Assembly (NCBI GenBank): GCA_963747555.1
Contig: CAVVFZ010000009.1
Span: forward strand, 124,001-188,000
Length of the DNA stretch: 64,000 bases
Direction of reading: 5' to 3'
From: DUZB01 sp963747555
GTDB lineage: Bacteria; Desulfobacterota; DSM-4660; Desulfatiglandales; Desulfatiglandaceae
A program made the translations under genes and the position numbers. Below are positions 1 to 8,676 of the stretch, one piece after another. How positions within the stretch are numbered: the stretch's first letter is position 1; every line of letters starts with the position of its first letter. Below the pieces are notes generated by a model, which ran no database searches, was not told the origin of the DNA, and was given only the letters and a program-made list of their open reading frames with translations.

Positions 1-63
1 AGGCGCGAAGGCCACAAAGCTCTCTATGAAAACTGATGATTTGTGAATTCTTCTCTTGTTTCG

Positions 64-78
64 GCACAGCTACTGTGC
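64..78. promoter_or_regulatory. Palindrome upstream of vapB, candidate operator
   Basis: GCACAG-CTA-CTGTGC is a perfect 6-bp inverted repeat with a 3-nt centre, about 44 bp before the vapB start. VapB-type antitoxins usually bind such palindromes to repress their own operon. The position fits autoregulation. The role is inferred. Confidence 0.4.
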
Positions 79-121
79 TAATCTCTTTTGAGATTTTTAT
101 TCATAGATCAGGAGTATTGAA

Positions 122-352
122 ATGGCAAACGTTACATTGAAAATCGATGATGCGTTGCTGGAGAATGCTCGACGTCTTGCATTCGAAAAGAAAACATCCA
201 TTAATGCTATCATCAGAGACAGACTTGAACAGTTTGTTTCCAGCGATCAAAAGCGTGAGGCTGCCCTCAGAGGTTTAGATTCGTTTTTTCGCAAGACCCA
301 AGCCAGGGTTGGAAGGAAAACCTGGAGCAGAGACGAAATTCATGAGCGATAA
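122..352 (+). CDS. vapB: VapB-like antitoxin of a type II TA pair
   Basis: A 76-residue protein whose N-terminal beta strand (NVTLKIDDALLENARRLA) followed by two short helices looks like a ribbon-helix-helix or AbrB-like DNA-binding region. The charged C-terminal tail (about 50-76) would wrap and neutralise the toxin. An AGGAG ribosome site precedes the ATG. Its 3' end overlaps the start of the PIN-domain toxin by 11 nt, the usual antitoxin-first arrangement with translational coupling. Family assignment rests on context and fold pattern, so the exact VapB subfamily is uncertain. Confidence 0.75.
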   Translation: MANVTLKIDDALLENARRLAFEKKTSINAIIRDRLEQFVSSDQKREAALRGLDSFFRKTQARVGRKTWSRDEIHER

Positions 353-773
353 GGTTTTCTTAGACACGAATATCTTTATCTATTCCATTGATGCAACTCC
401 TGGTGAAAGCAGTAAAAGGGAGATTGCCCGCACAAAGGTAAGAGAACATATCGGAAATGACTCTGGCGCCATCAGTATTCAGGTTCTTCAGGAATTCTAC
501 CATGTTGCTACCCATAAGATTCAGGTGCCGCTTTCGTCTGAAGAAGCCCTTGAGTATATGCATTATATCTCCATCCTTACAACAGTAAGGCCTGACTTCT
601 CGCTCGTTGTTGCTGCTGTTCACCTCCAACAGGATTATTCCCTGTCTTTTTGGGATGCTTTAATCCTACAGGCCGCGAAACTGGCCGATTGTTCTCAAAT
701 CCTTTCGGAAGACTTACAGAACGGTTTTTGTCTCGGTGATCTGAAGGTAATAAATCCATTTGTATCCCAATAG
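342..773 (+). CDS. vapC: VapC-type PIN-domain ribonuclease toxin
   Basis: About 143 residues beginning MSDKVFLDTNIFIYSID. The first acidic PIN residue is the Asp of LDTN, a conserved Glu lies in the EEALEY/QEFYH region, and the C-terminal acidic pair sits around SFWDALI. PIN toxins use these acidic residues to bind Mg2+ and cut RNA, often tRNA or rRNA. An in-frame start at 309 exists, but 342 gives the canonical PIN N-terminus and overlaps the antitoxin stop. Together with the upstream gene this is a complete VapBC module. Confidence 0.85.
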   Translation: MSDKVFLDTNIFIYSIDATPGESSKREIARTKVREHIGNDSGAISIQVLQEFYHVATHKIQVPLSSEEALEYMHYISILTTVRPDFSLVVAAVHLQQDYSLSFWDALILQAAKLADCSQILSEDLQNGFCLGDLKVINPFVSQ

Positions 774-874
774 ACACTGACGGGAATGGGATCAAACGAT
801 GGTAACGAAGGATGCTCGGGTTTCCATGATGTACTGTCCGTTCCACATATGAGTTGATCAAAGAGCATTTTCCA

Positions 875-2765
875 ATGAAACCGAACGTTTTGTTATTGTT
901 TCTCCTCTTGCTGTTTTTCACTCCCTTCAGCCTTGCGCAGGCACCATCCAACAGCGAACAGGCGCGCCTGGAGATGAAAATGCTGCGTGAGACCATCCGA
1001 TATCACAACAAGCTTTACTACGTGGATAACAACCCGGTGATCTCCGATGCCGAATATGATCGTTTGGTCCAGCGTCTAAAAGCCCTGGAGGCGGAGCATC
1101 CGGAATGGGTTACGCCGGATTCGCCCACGCAACGGGTGGGTGCATCGCCCTCGGATGTATGGAAAACGGTCATCCACGCGGTCCCCATGTTGAGCCTGGT
1201 GAAGGCGCGGGATGAGGAGGATCTGCGGGTTTTCGACAGACATCTGAAAGAATTCCTTGGAAGTCACGGGGATGTGGAATATGTCTTTGAACCCAAAATC
1301 GATGGTCTGGCGATCGAAGCGGTCTACGAAAACGGGATTTTGACCGGTGGCTCAACCAGAGGAGACGGCGTGGTGGGAGAAGATGTCACGCCGAATATGA
1401 AGGCAGTCCGTGCGATTCCCCTTACGCTCCTGGCGCAGGGCAATGAAGATTTTCCGACACGCCTGGAGGCTCGAGGAGAACTGTATATGGGGAAAGGAGG
1501 CTTTGCGGCATTAAATGAAAAGTGCGGGCGTGACGGGGAAGCGTTCTTTGCCAATCCGAGAAATGCGGCGGCAGGCTCTCTGCGTCAAAAAGATCCGGCT
1601 GTCACGGAGCAACGTCGCTTGAATGTCTTTTTTTACGGTTCCGGAACCGTGGAAGGCCTGAATTTTTCTACCCATTGGCAGAAACTGGACTATTTCAAAC
1701 GGGTCGGGCTGCGTGTAAATCCACTCAATCGCATCTGTCACGGCATGGATGAGGTGATCGCGCAGTTTCAAAAATTGGAGAAAGACGCGAGAATCGCTCC
1801 CTTATGAGATCGACGGCGTGGTGGTGAAGGTCAATAGCCTGCACTGGCAGGAAGCCCTGGGAAACAGCGCCGAAGCACCGCGCTGGGCGATCGCGTATAA
1901 GTTTCCCCCGAAACGAGCGACCACAACCGTGAAGGATATCCTTATCCAGGTGGGCCGCACGGGGGCACTGACGCCTGTGGCTGTTCTTGACCCGGTGGAA
2001 ATCGGAGGCGTTCGGGTGAGTCGGGTAAGCCTGCATAACCGGGGTGAGCTTGCGCGCAAGGATATCCGTATCGGGGATACCGTGCTTGTGGAGCGGGCCG
2101 GGGACACCGTTCCAGACATTATAAAGGGGTTTGTGGCGCGACGAACGGGGAGAGAGCAACCTTTCGTATTCCCACGGCAATGCCCGGTTTGCGGGAGCCA
2201 GGTGGTTTGTCTGAAAGAAGCGTCCGTCTATCGCTGCGGGAATCTTCTCTGTCCAGCCAAACAAATAGCCGGGTTCGAGCATTTTGTGTCGCGTCAGGGC
2301 ATGAATATTACCGGTGTGGGTCCAGCCCTCATCGAAAGACTTGTGCAGGCCGGGCTTCTTACGAATTTCAGCGATTTCTATGGGTTGACCAGGGAGCAGA
2401 TCGCATCTCTGGAAGGCATGGGAGAAAAATCGGCAAAGAAAATTGTCCAGGCCATTGTGCAAAGCAGACAACCGACGCTGGAGCGTTTCCTCTATGCCCT
2501 GGGTATCCGCCATGTTGGAGAGCAAGCCGCCCATCTTCTGGCAATTCGTTTCGGCAGTTTGGAAAGACTGAAAATGGCTTCAGAAGACGATTTGATCGCC
2601 ATACAGGGAGTCGGCCCCGAAACCGCCCAAAGTGTGTGCGGTTATTTTCGGGACCCTCACACCTTGATGACTCTGCAACAACTTTTCGAAAACGGTGTGA
2701 GGATTATTGACCCTGAGCCGTCTCCGGTTATCCCCACAATGCCTTCAAAAATAGAGATATTTTAA
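875..2765 (+). CDS. NAD+-dependent DNA ligase, LigB-like, frameshifted
   Basis: The frames joined near 1781 read as an NAD+-dependent DNA ligase. In order: an N-terminal Ia-type domain (YYVDNNPVISDAEYD), the adenylation domain with the nucleotidyl-lysine motif EPKIDG (Lys near residue 142), an OB fold (GRTGALTPVA), a four-Cys zinc finger (CPVCG...CGNLLCP) and a helix-hairpin-helix domain (GMGEKSAKKI, GVGPETA). Two things are unusual. It starts with a strong signal-peptide-like segment (MKPNVLLLFLLLLFF, possible cleavage after AQA), and it stops where a BRCT domain would begin. E. coli LigB is also known for a signal-like N-terminus and no BRCT, so this is more likely a LigB-type second ligase than the replicative LigA. 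One extra base in GAGAAAGAC splits the ORF (854-1807 and 1818-2765). The 3' end overlaps the convergent glycosyltransferase. Confidence 0.8.
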
Positions 2766-3278
2766 CATAATACGGACATATCTGAGCGCCACCTTTCTGA
2801 TGCTTATCTTGGAATACCCTCCCTTCCTCTTCTGTTCGTGGGTTGGAACCTCGGCCATGTGCACCTTGAACCGATGGTTGATAAGCGCGGTGAGCAAAGA
2901 GCTCCCCATCAACCTGAAACACTCATCAAAGCCGCCATGAAGTTCACTTGAACCTCCCAAAAGCCTGGAGCCGGACACATGGTCGACTTTTCCTTTCAGA
3001 ATCGGCTGAATCAGACTGGGGATATCGTTGGGATCATGGGAACCATCTGCATCGATAAAAACAACGACTTCTCTTTGAATGTGAGAGACGGCCGTTCGAA
3101 TGGCCTCTCCTTTCCCGTTTCGATGATCGAAGATGACACGGGCGCCTCCCGAACGAGCCACTTTCACCGTGTTGTCGGTGGAATGCCCGTCAATGACGAG
3201 AATATCGTCGGAAAAAGTTCTACAGCCCGCAATGAACTCCGCCAGTGTGGCTTCTTCGTTCAGGGTGGGAATAGCCAT
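2745..3278 (-). CDS. Family 2 glycosyltransferase, internally deleted
   Basis: The start (AIPTLNEEATLAEFI) and DDILVIDGHSTDNTV, followed by VVFIDADGSHDP, are the GT-A nucleotide-sugar and metal-binding motifs of dolichol-phosphate-mannose-synthase-like family 2 transferases. The protein has only 177 residues. After SSLLTALINHRF it jumps directly to AEVPTHEQKRKGG. The block that normally lies between these (the SQNGFR and TIEQEM region, about 40-45 residues) is absent while the frame is kept. The C-terminus ends within the ligase 3' end. It may be an in-frame deletion remnant with little activity. An in-frame stop just upstream fixes the start. Confidence 0.7.
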   Translation of the reverse strand: MAIPTLNEEATLAEFIAGCRTFSDDILVIDGHSTDNTVKVARSGGARVIFDHRNGKGEAIRTAVSHIQREVVVFIDADGSHDPNDIPSLIQPILKGKVDHVSGSRLLGGSSELHGGFDECFRLMGSSLLTALINHRFKVHMAEVPTHEQKRKGGYSKISIRKVALRYVRIMLKYLYF

Positions 3279-3517
3279 TGAAATAAAATGTTATTTCATC
3301 TCTATGCCGAAAGCATGTGAATTATGCCCTCAAGGAAAACAGAGTGTGTCGTCCGGTCCAATCCTTTTTCTTTCAAGCATATGTTTCCATTATGTTTACC
3401 CAACAAGGCCGGTCAAGGAAACTGCACTTTTGGCGTTCCTCCTTGACAGGCTTTCCTGGACGCTTTTCCATTAAAATAAAGTGCTTCCGAGAAAGTACGC
3501 AAAAACCGGATGAACCT

Positions 3518-3567
3518 AAAAAAAGCCCCCATCAGGCAATGTGTAGTCTGACAGGGGCTTTTTTTTG
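3518..3567. terminator. Bidirectional rho-independent terminator
   Basis: A-run and GCCCC at 3518-3530 pair with GGGGC and a T-run at 3555-3567, with TCAG/CTGA extending the stem inward. Because A- and T-runs flank both sides it can work on either strand. It lies just after tRNA-Ser on the minus strand, so it probably ends the tadA-tRNA unit. The rest of the gap to the glycosyltransferase start (3279-3517) shows no further feature. Confidence 0.8.
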
Positions 3568-3584
3568 ACAGTTAGGAAAGTTAT

Positions 3585-3679
3585 GGCGGAGAGGGTGGGA
3601 TTCGAACCCACGTGCCCCGCTACTAACGGGACAAGTCGATTTCGAGTCGACCCCGTTACGGCCACTTCGGTACCTCTCC
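3585..3679 (-). tRNA. tRNA-Ser (anticodon CGA)
   Basis: On the minus strand a complete class II tRNA can be folded: acceptor stem GGAGAGG/CCTCTCC, discriminator G and encoded CCA, D arm CCGAAGTGG, anticodon stem GTCGA/TCGAC around loop CTCGAAA (anticodon CGA), a long variable arm CCCGTTAGTAGCGGG, and T arm GTGGGTTCGAATCCCAC. The long variable arm is typical of tRNA-Ser. It begins 8 nt after the tadA stop on the same strand. Confidence 0.95.
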
Positions 3680-3687
3680 GGAAATTC

Positions 3688-4155
3688 TCATGCGGTTCTT
3701 TTGCGACGGGCAAGGAAGAAGTCCTGCAGGATGGCCCTGCATTCCTCTTCCCTGATCCCGGATACGATGTCGATCCGGTGATTCAGGCGATGATCTTCCC
3801 CCAACTGATAAAGAGAGCCGGCGGCGCCGCCCTTCGGGTCGGTCGCGCCATAGACCACCGTGGCCACCCTGGCATGGATCGCAGCCCCCATACACATGAC
3901 GCAGGGTTCAATCGTTACCACCAGGATCGACCCGTTCAACCGGTAATTGCCCAACGCATGCCCTGCTTTTCGCAATACCAGGATTTCGGCATGGGCGGTC
4001 GGGTCATTGCTTCCGAGGGGCTGGTTGTGGGCAGTCGCCAGGATTTCTCCATCCTCCCTGGCCAGCACCGCCCCCACGGGGACTTCTCCCTCTGCAAAGG
4101 CCCGTTGGGCCTGGGCAAGGGCATGATCCATCAAATGGGTAAGATCAACGCGCAT
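3688..4155 (-). CDS. tadA: tRNA-specific adenosine deaminase TadA
   Basis: A 155-residue cytidine-deaminase-fold enzyme that converts A34 to inosine in tRNA-Arg(ACG). The zinc and catalytic motifs are clear: HAE in PTAHAEI (about residue 55) and PCxxC in EPCVMCMGA (about 83-91). The length is normal for bacterial TadA. The gene runs straight into tRNA-Ser on the same strand, so the two are probably cotranscribed and processed. YQLGEDHRLNHRIDIVSG is a typical TadA C-terminal stretch. Confidence 0.95.
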   Translation of the reverse strand: MRVDLTHLMDHALAQAQRAFAEGEVPVGAVLAREDGEILATAHNQPLGSNDPTAHAEILVLRKAGHALGNYRLNGSILVVTIEPCVMCMGAAIHARVATVVYGATDPKGGAAGSLYQLGEDHRLNHRIDIVSGIREEECRAILQDFFLARRKRTA

Positions 4156-4216
4156 CTATCCGGGCTTTCTACAATAATCTTTGCCTTCCCGTCAACTTTC
4201 TTTTTACCCATCCAGC

Positions 4217-4496
4217 AATTCTCATTATGGCTTATCTGTAATCTGAGGCTATGGGGGTTTGTTTCAAGATGGCGACAATTGTCCGCTTCGAACATCTTTT
4301 GCAGATGCATCACCCCATTTTTGCATTATCCAACAGGCGGTAAAATGTTTTTGGCACAGGATACTTCTCTTACGAGCCTGTTTCCAGCCTAATTTTGAAG
4401 CTGTACCGCCGTGCAATGGAATTGCTAATGGGTTTTGGCGCTGTTTTGAAACAAACCCCCATGGCCGGTTGTACGCAAAAAGCCATAATGAGAATT
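4217..4496. repeat. 280-bp element with nested 17-bp inverted repeats
   Basis: The outer pair AATTCTCATTATGGCTT (4217-4233) and AAGCCATAATGAGAATT (4480-4496) is perfect. So is an inner pair ATGGGGGTTTGTTTCAA (4251-4267) and TTGAAACAAACCCCCAT (4446-4462). The spacers between outer and inner repeats are both 17 nt but not complementary. The 178-bp core has no convincing ORF and contains weaker pairing. A fragment resembling the outer repeat occurs near 26953-26974. It looks like a non-autonomous mobile element or a protein-bound palindrome and fills the gap between tadA and the histidine kinase. Confidence 0.7.
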
Positions 4497-4509
4497 ACAG
4501 TTCCCCATC

Positions 4510-7400
4510 TCACTCCTGCGTCTTTTCAGCCCGCGTCACTCCGGGAAAAAAGAGTTGAAAAACAGTGCCTCCGGATTGATGGCAGTCTTCGTTTGTGGAG
4601 CAGTAGTCGCACTCGCTGATCTTGCCCGGACAGATATCCTTTTCGTTGGGGATGAATCGGCACCTGGTCGATTTCATGTCAATCTTAAAACCATACCTTT
4701 CTGAAAAGATCTTCATTCGCAACAGGTCTGCTCCTTTGCCCCCTGCATTGAAATCAAAGACCCTCTTGGAGGAGTAATCCATCGTATCCTGGGTGGTGAA
4801 GAATCCTTCGAATATTCTTCTCTGGGCATCTTCAACGATGCCGACGCCATAATCATGGACCATCAATTCCGCGCCCGAATCCATTTTCTTGACGGAAATT
4901 TCAATTTTTCCCTCATCCGGCGTATTTTCTATGGCGTTTTTGATGAGACCTTCTACAACCTTTTTGAGCGGGTCCAACGGGATGCAGATAGCGGGTACCG
5001 CTTCAATATGGGCGATGGATGTGCACCTCCCGATGAGAAAAAAGGGCCTTGAGATCCTCCAATCTTCCCTCAACAAAACGGTCTAAATAAACCTCCTGGG
5101 GTTCCATCTCTTTGGGCCCGAAAAACTCATCGATCCTTTTCCGGATCATGTTGAGATAGGGGCCTTCTCCAAACTCCTCCGCCAGAAGGGCCTCCAGTTC
5201 ATCCGCGCACTGGCTGAGAAGTACGGAGAGCAGGTTGTGCGTCATGGAATGCCTGCCTCGGATAATATCTTCCACCTGGTTTTGAATTTCGACAATGCGA
5301 TCCAGATTTCTGCGGATCCTCGCCATGGTAGTCTTCCATTTGTCGTCGGGAAGGGCCTCCATCTTTTTTGCGAGGATATTCATGGAACCGGAAAGGACGG
5401 AAACGGGTGTTTTCAATTCGTGGGAAAGGTGGTTGATGACCTTGTCCTTTGCCCGGTTCATGCTGGTGACTTCCTTTATGGCCGTCTTGAGTTCCTCGGA
5501 GTACCGGGCGTTTTCGATAGACAGGGCCACGGTTCCGGCGACCATGCTGAGAAGTTCCACCTGTTTCTGATCAAAATTCCCCTTTTTCTTGTTGATGGCG
5601 CACAGCACCCCGATGATGCGATCCTTGCTTCTCAAAGGAACAAGAAGCAGGTTTCTGGTATGGTAGCCCAGGATCTTGTCCCTTTCACTGTGAAGTTCGG
5701 AATCTCCCGTTGCATCGGAAACGATGATCGGTTTCCCCGTTTTCACCACCTCTCCGGCTACGAGTCTGTTGATGGGGAATTTCATCTCCTTCACTCTCTT
5801 CTTGGTGGAGCTGTCGTCGTAGGATACACCGATAAAAGAGAGTTCCTTCATCTCCTCATCCGCCAATATCACAAGCGCTCCCTCCGTTTCCATGAGGTGC
5901 TTTACTTCGCTGCTGACAAAATCCAGGAGTGTATCCAGATCGGGATATCTTGGCAGTGCACGGCTAATCCTGAGAAGCGCTGCATTCGTGCGGTAGGCCT
6001 TCTTAATGTCCTCGGAAAAGCGCGCATTTTCAATGGAGGGGGCAACGGCGCCGGATATCATGCTCAGCAATTCCACGTCCGTCTGATCGAATACGCCTTC
6101 CTTTTTGTTTCTGGCGCACAGTACCCCTAAAATGCGATCGCCGCTCCGAAGGGGAACGTCCACAAGGTTTCTGGTATGAAAGCCGATTTTTTTGTCCACG
6201 CCCGGATAGAAAAGCGGTTCCTCCGATGTATCGGGGACGATGATCGGTCTTCCCGTCCGAATGACTTTTCCGGCGATGCTCTTGTCCAGTGGGAAATGCA
6301 TTTTTCTGGACTTTTCCTGGGCGATAGTATCATCGTAGGCGGCCCCGGAATAATGGAGTTCCTGCTTTTCCTCATCCAGAAGTGCAATCAAGGCGCTTTC
6401 CGTATTCAGGAGTTGCTTGATTTCATTGCATACATAATGCATGAGGTCTTCCAGGTCGGGGTATTCCGGCAAAGCCGTGCTGATCCTGAGAATGGCTTCG
6501 TTGTTCCTGGCTATTTTCTTTTCCCGTGTGATATCCCTTAAGATAACCAGTTCACCGCCATGTTCTCCTTCTGCCTCGGAATAGATTCCCGCTCGCATAA
6601 CCACGTCCAGTACCCGGCCATCTTTTGTCAGTCGCCTGGTTTCGTGTCGGAGGATGATCTTTTCTCTGAGCAGTTTTTGAATCATGACGCCGGTTTCCTC
6701 TTGAATGTCCGGCGGCGTGTAGGGAATGGTTTTTCCATCCAGTTCGGCGAAAGTCCATCCAAAGGTCTCCGTAAAGGCGGGATTCAGATAGAACACCCGC
6801 CCATTCAGGGTGAAGACCGCTATGGGGTAGGGGATGAAATCCAGGAGCGTTCTCATGAGGCTTTCGGACTTCTGAAGCTTTCTTTCGGCACGTTTCTGCT
6901 CGGTAACGTCCTGGAGGGTTTCAACGGCGCCCAGGACTTTGCCATCGCTTGTCCATGAGAGGAGACGCGGTGAAAAAGAGCCATTTGTCCCCCGTTCGCA
7001 GGTTACGAAACAGACCTTCCGCTTCATAGCCGTTTTGGTTGACCGCGGACTTATGGCTCGTCCCGTCGTAATGTCCTGCAACCTTGGCTTCAGAGGCGCC
7101 ATCCGCCATGAGATCCGCCATGGTGGGTCTTTCGGAGGCATAAAAGGGGAGCCATTGCCGGTTGGTTCCCAGAATTTCATCCGCGGAGATTCCCGTAAGA
7201 TTTTCGTAGGCCTTGTTTACATGGGTAAGAATATGCTTATTGTTAATGGCAAAGGCCGGGATGGAGATTTCCTGCAGGATCTGCCATAACCGGTCTTTCT
7301 CTTCGCGCACCCTCTCCTGTTCCGCCTGCTGCTGAGCGAGTCTTTCTTCCAAACCCCTTATTTTTTCCTGCATTTCGGCAAAGCCGGGTGTATCGGTCAT
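4510..7400 (-). CDS. PAS-PAS-GAF-GAF sensor histidine kinase, two frameshifts
   Basis: About 960 residues once two single extra bases (near 6950 and 5013) are bridged. The order is an N-terminal coiled coil (about 10-45), PAS1 (about 45-155), PAS2 (about 165-290), two tandem GAF domains of one type (both with FHTRNL/YHTRNL and VPLRS), a HisKA helix with the phospho-acceptor His in HLSHELKTPVSV, a helical linker, and a HATPase_c domain with N-box NAIENTP and G1 box HDYGVGI. Between the last G box and the final strand is a Cys-rich insert (RCR...DICPG...ECDYC...EDC) that could bind metal or sense redox. No transmembrane segment is seen, so it is probably cytosolic. A GGAGA site precedes the ATG at 7400. 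No response regulator is adjacent. The frameshifts may be sequencing errors, since all domains stay well conserved. Confidence 0.85.
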
Positions 7401-7523
7401 GAGACATTCTCCGGAAAAATGGCTAAAACGGTTTTGCTTTGAAGGTATATTCTGCCAGTCTTAGATACAAGGCTCTGAAGAATTTTTCAAGCTTTGTTTG
7501 ATGAATTCATAATAAGTCGAATT

Positions 7524-7765
7524 GTATCCTATTCAAATACTCTGGTACTAAGTTTGGAGTCAGCGAAGCCATTGCGCCACAGGGTCTTTTTTGCCGCCGC
7601 ATCTAATTCTTATGGAGCAGCGGTCCTTTCAGGCTGGTACGGAGAAGTCGTTGGAAATTCGGCATTATTTTTTGTACCAGCCTAAAAGGACCTCTCAACG
7701 ATCAATGAAGGTCGATCAAAAAGACGCTGTGACTCCATTACCGCCAGTGTTTTTGAATAAGACAC
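7524..7765. mobile_element. Fold-back element, copy A
   Basis: A 242-bp imperfect palindrome beginning GTATCCTATTC and ending GAATAAGACAC. The inner hairpin is CCTTTCAGGCTGGTAC (7625-7640) with GTACCAGCCTAAAAGG (7674-7689). The flanks GTCGAATT (7516-7523) and GTCGAATC (7766-7773) look like an 8-bp target duplication with one mismatch. The right arm lacks the GATGCGGCAGC block seen in other copies. It contains no coding ORF and sits between the histidine kinase promoter side and the zinc-ribbon operon. Confidence 0.8.
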
Positions 7766-7838
7766 GTCGAATCCATCCCGTTTTACGTGTTAGGTATTAC
7801 GTTTTATGACCGGAGATGTGAGAAATTCCATCTTAAAA

Positions 7839-7867
7839 TTGACACTTGAAGCGGTTTTCATTATATA
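7839..7867 (+). promoter_or_regulatory. Sigma70 promoter for zinc-ribbon/queD/kdsB
   Basis: TTGACA at 7839-7844 and TATATA at 7862-7867 are separated by 17 bp. They lie about 80 bp before the zinc-ribbon gene, whose ATG has a GGAGG site. No other gene lies between, so this should drive the three-gene plus-strand unit. Confidence 0.65.
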
Positions 7868-7946
7868 GTGCTGAAGAAAAAGAACTTGGTCGCTGATAAT
7901 TGTGGATTATCTCTGATTTTTCTAACAAAATGGAGGAAAAGGTAGA

Positions 7947-8291
7947 ATGAAATGCCCACACTGTGAAAAGGAATTGTCTGATTCTCTTTGTCCCGAATGT
8001 GGAGAAGGTGTGCTTAAAGGCGCCAACTACTGTATGATGTGCGGCGCAGCTCTGGCGGAAGGACTGACCCATGTTGCGGAGCAGGATGGCTTTTTGGATG
8101 ACAGTGAGGAAATTGATCTGGAAAGTCGCGTCCTTTGTCCTGACGGGTCCTGTACGGGAATCATCGTCGGCGGGAAATGCACGGAATGCGGGCGTACGCC
8201 GGAAGAGGTGGCCGCACAAGACGAGGAGTTGGTAGAGCCGGCGGAAGAGAAATCCGAAGATATGCCAAAGAATGACGACGAACGTGCATAG
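7947..8291 (+). CDS. Zinc-ribbon protein of unknown function
   Basis: A 114-residue protein with several CxxC knuckles: CPHC and CPEC near the N-terminus, CMMC near residue 31, and CPDG...C with CTEC near 68-90. They form at least two zinc ribbons separated by an acidic stretch. The C-terminal 30 residues are very acidic (EEVAAQDEELVEPAEE) and probably disordered. It is 9 nt upstream of queD and is probably cotranscribed with it. No specific function can be named; zinc ribbons of this kind often mediate nucleic-acid or protein contacts. Confidence 0.75.
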   Translation: MKCPHCEKELSDSLCPECGEGVLKGANYCMMCGAALAEGLTHVAEQDGFLDDSEEIDLESRVLCPDGSCTGIIVGGKCTECGRTPEEVAAQDEELVEPAEEKSEDMPKNDDERA

Positions 8292-8300
8292 GGGGGATTC

Positions 8301-8669
8301 ATGTATGAATTGAAGATTATCTCCCAGTTTGCGGCCGCCCACCAGTTGCGGGAATTTCAAGGAGGATGTGAAAGACTGCACGGACATAACTGGAGAGTTG
8401 AAGTGTTTGTTCAAGGGGAAGAACTCGGAAAAGATGGTCTGCTGGTCGATTTCAAGGAGATGAAGACAGAAACAAACAGGATACTGGATGAACTGGATCA
8501 CCGGTTTCTAAACGACATGGAGCCGTTTACCGCCTTGAATCCGTCTTCGGAGAATATCGCCCGGCATATTTTCAAAACCCTTACAGACAGGCTGGGGGAT
8601 AAGAGGGTCAGGGTCAGCAAAGTTACCGCCTGGGAGTCCGATTCCGCCTGCGCCAGTTATTTTGAGTGA
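8301..8669 (+). CDS. queD: 6-carboxy-tetrahydropterin synthase QueD
   Basis: This enzyme makes 6-carboxy-5,6,7,8-tetrahydropterin from dihydroneopterin triphosphate, the second step of queuosine/7-deazaguanine synthesis. It has 122 residues, the normal short QueD length. Visible residues are the zinc histidines in AAHQL (His14) and HGHNW (His28, His30), the catalytic Cys in GGCERLHG, and the C-terminal Glu in WESDSACASY. The ATG follows a GGGGG-type site. No other queuosine genes are in the window. It could also be annotated PTPS-family. Confidence 0.9.
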   Translation: MYELKIISQFAAAHQLREFQGGCERLHGHNWRVEVFVQGEELGKDGLLVDFKEMKTETNRILDELDHRFLNDMEPFTALNPSSENIARHIFKTLTDRLGDKRVRVSKVTAWESDSACASYFE

Positions 8670-8676
8670 GGAAACC

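Noticed and set aside
3565..4392. Plus-strand ORF of 275 codons starting in tRNA-Ser
   Set aside because: It reads through a tRNA, antisense tadA and the inverted-repeat element.
7497..7809. Short ORFs inside the fold-back elements as encoded peptides
   Set aside because: Reading frames are not conserved between copies; only the pairing is.
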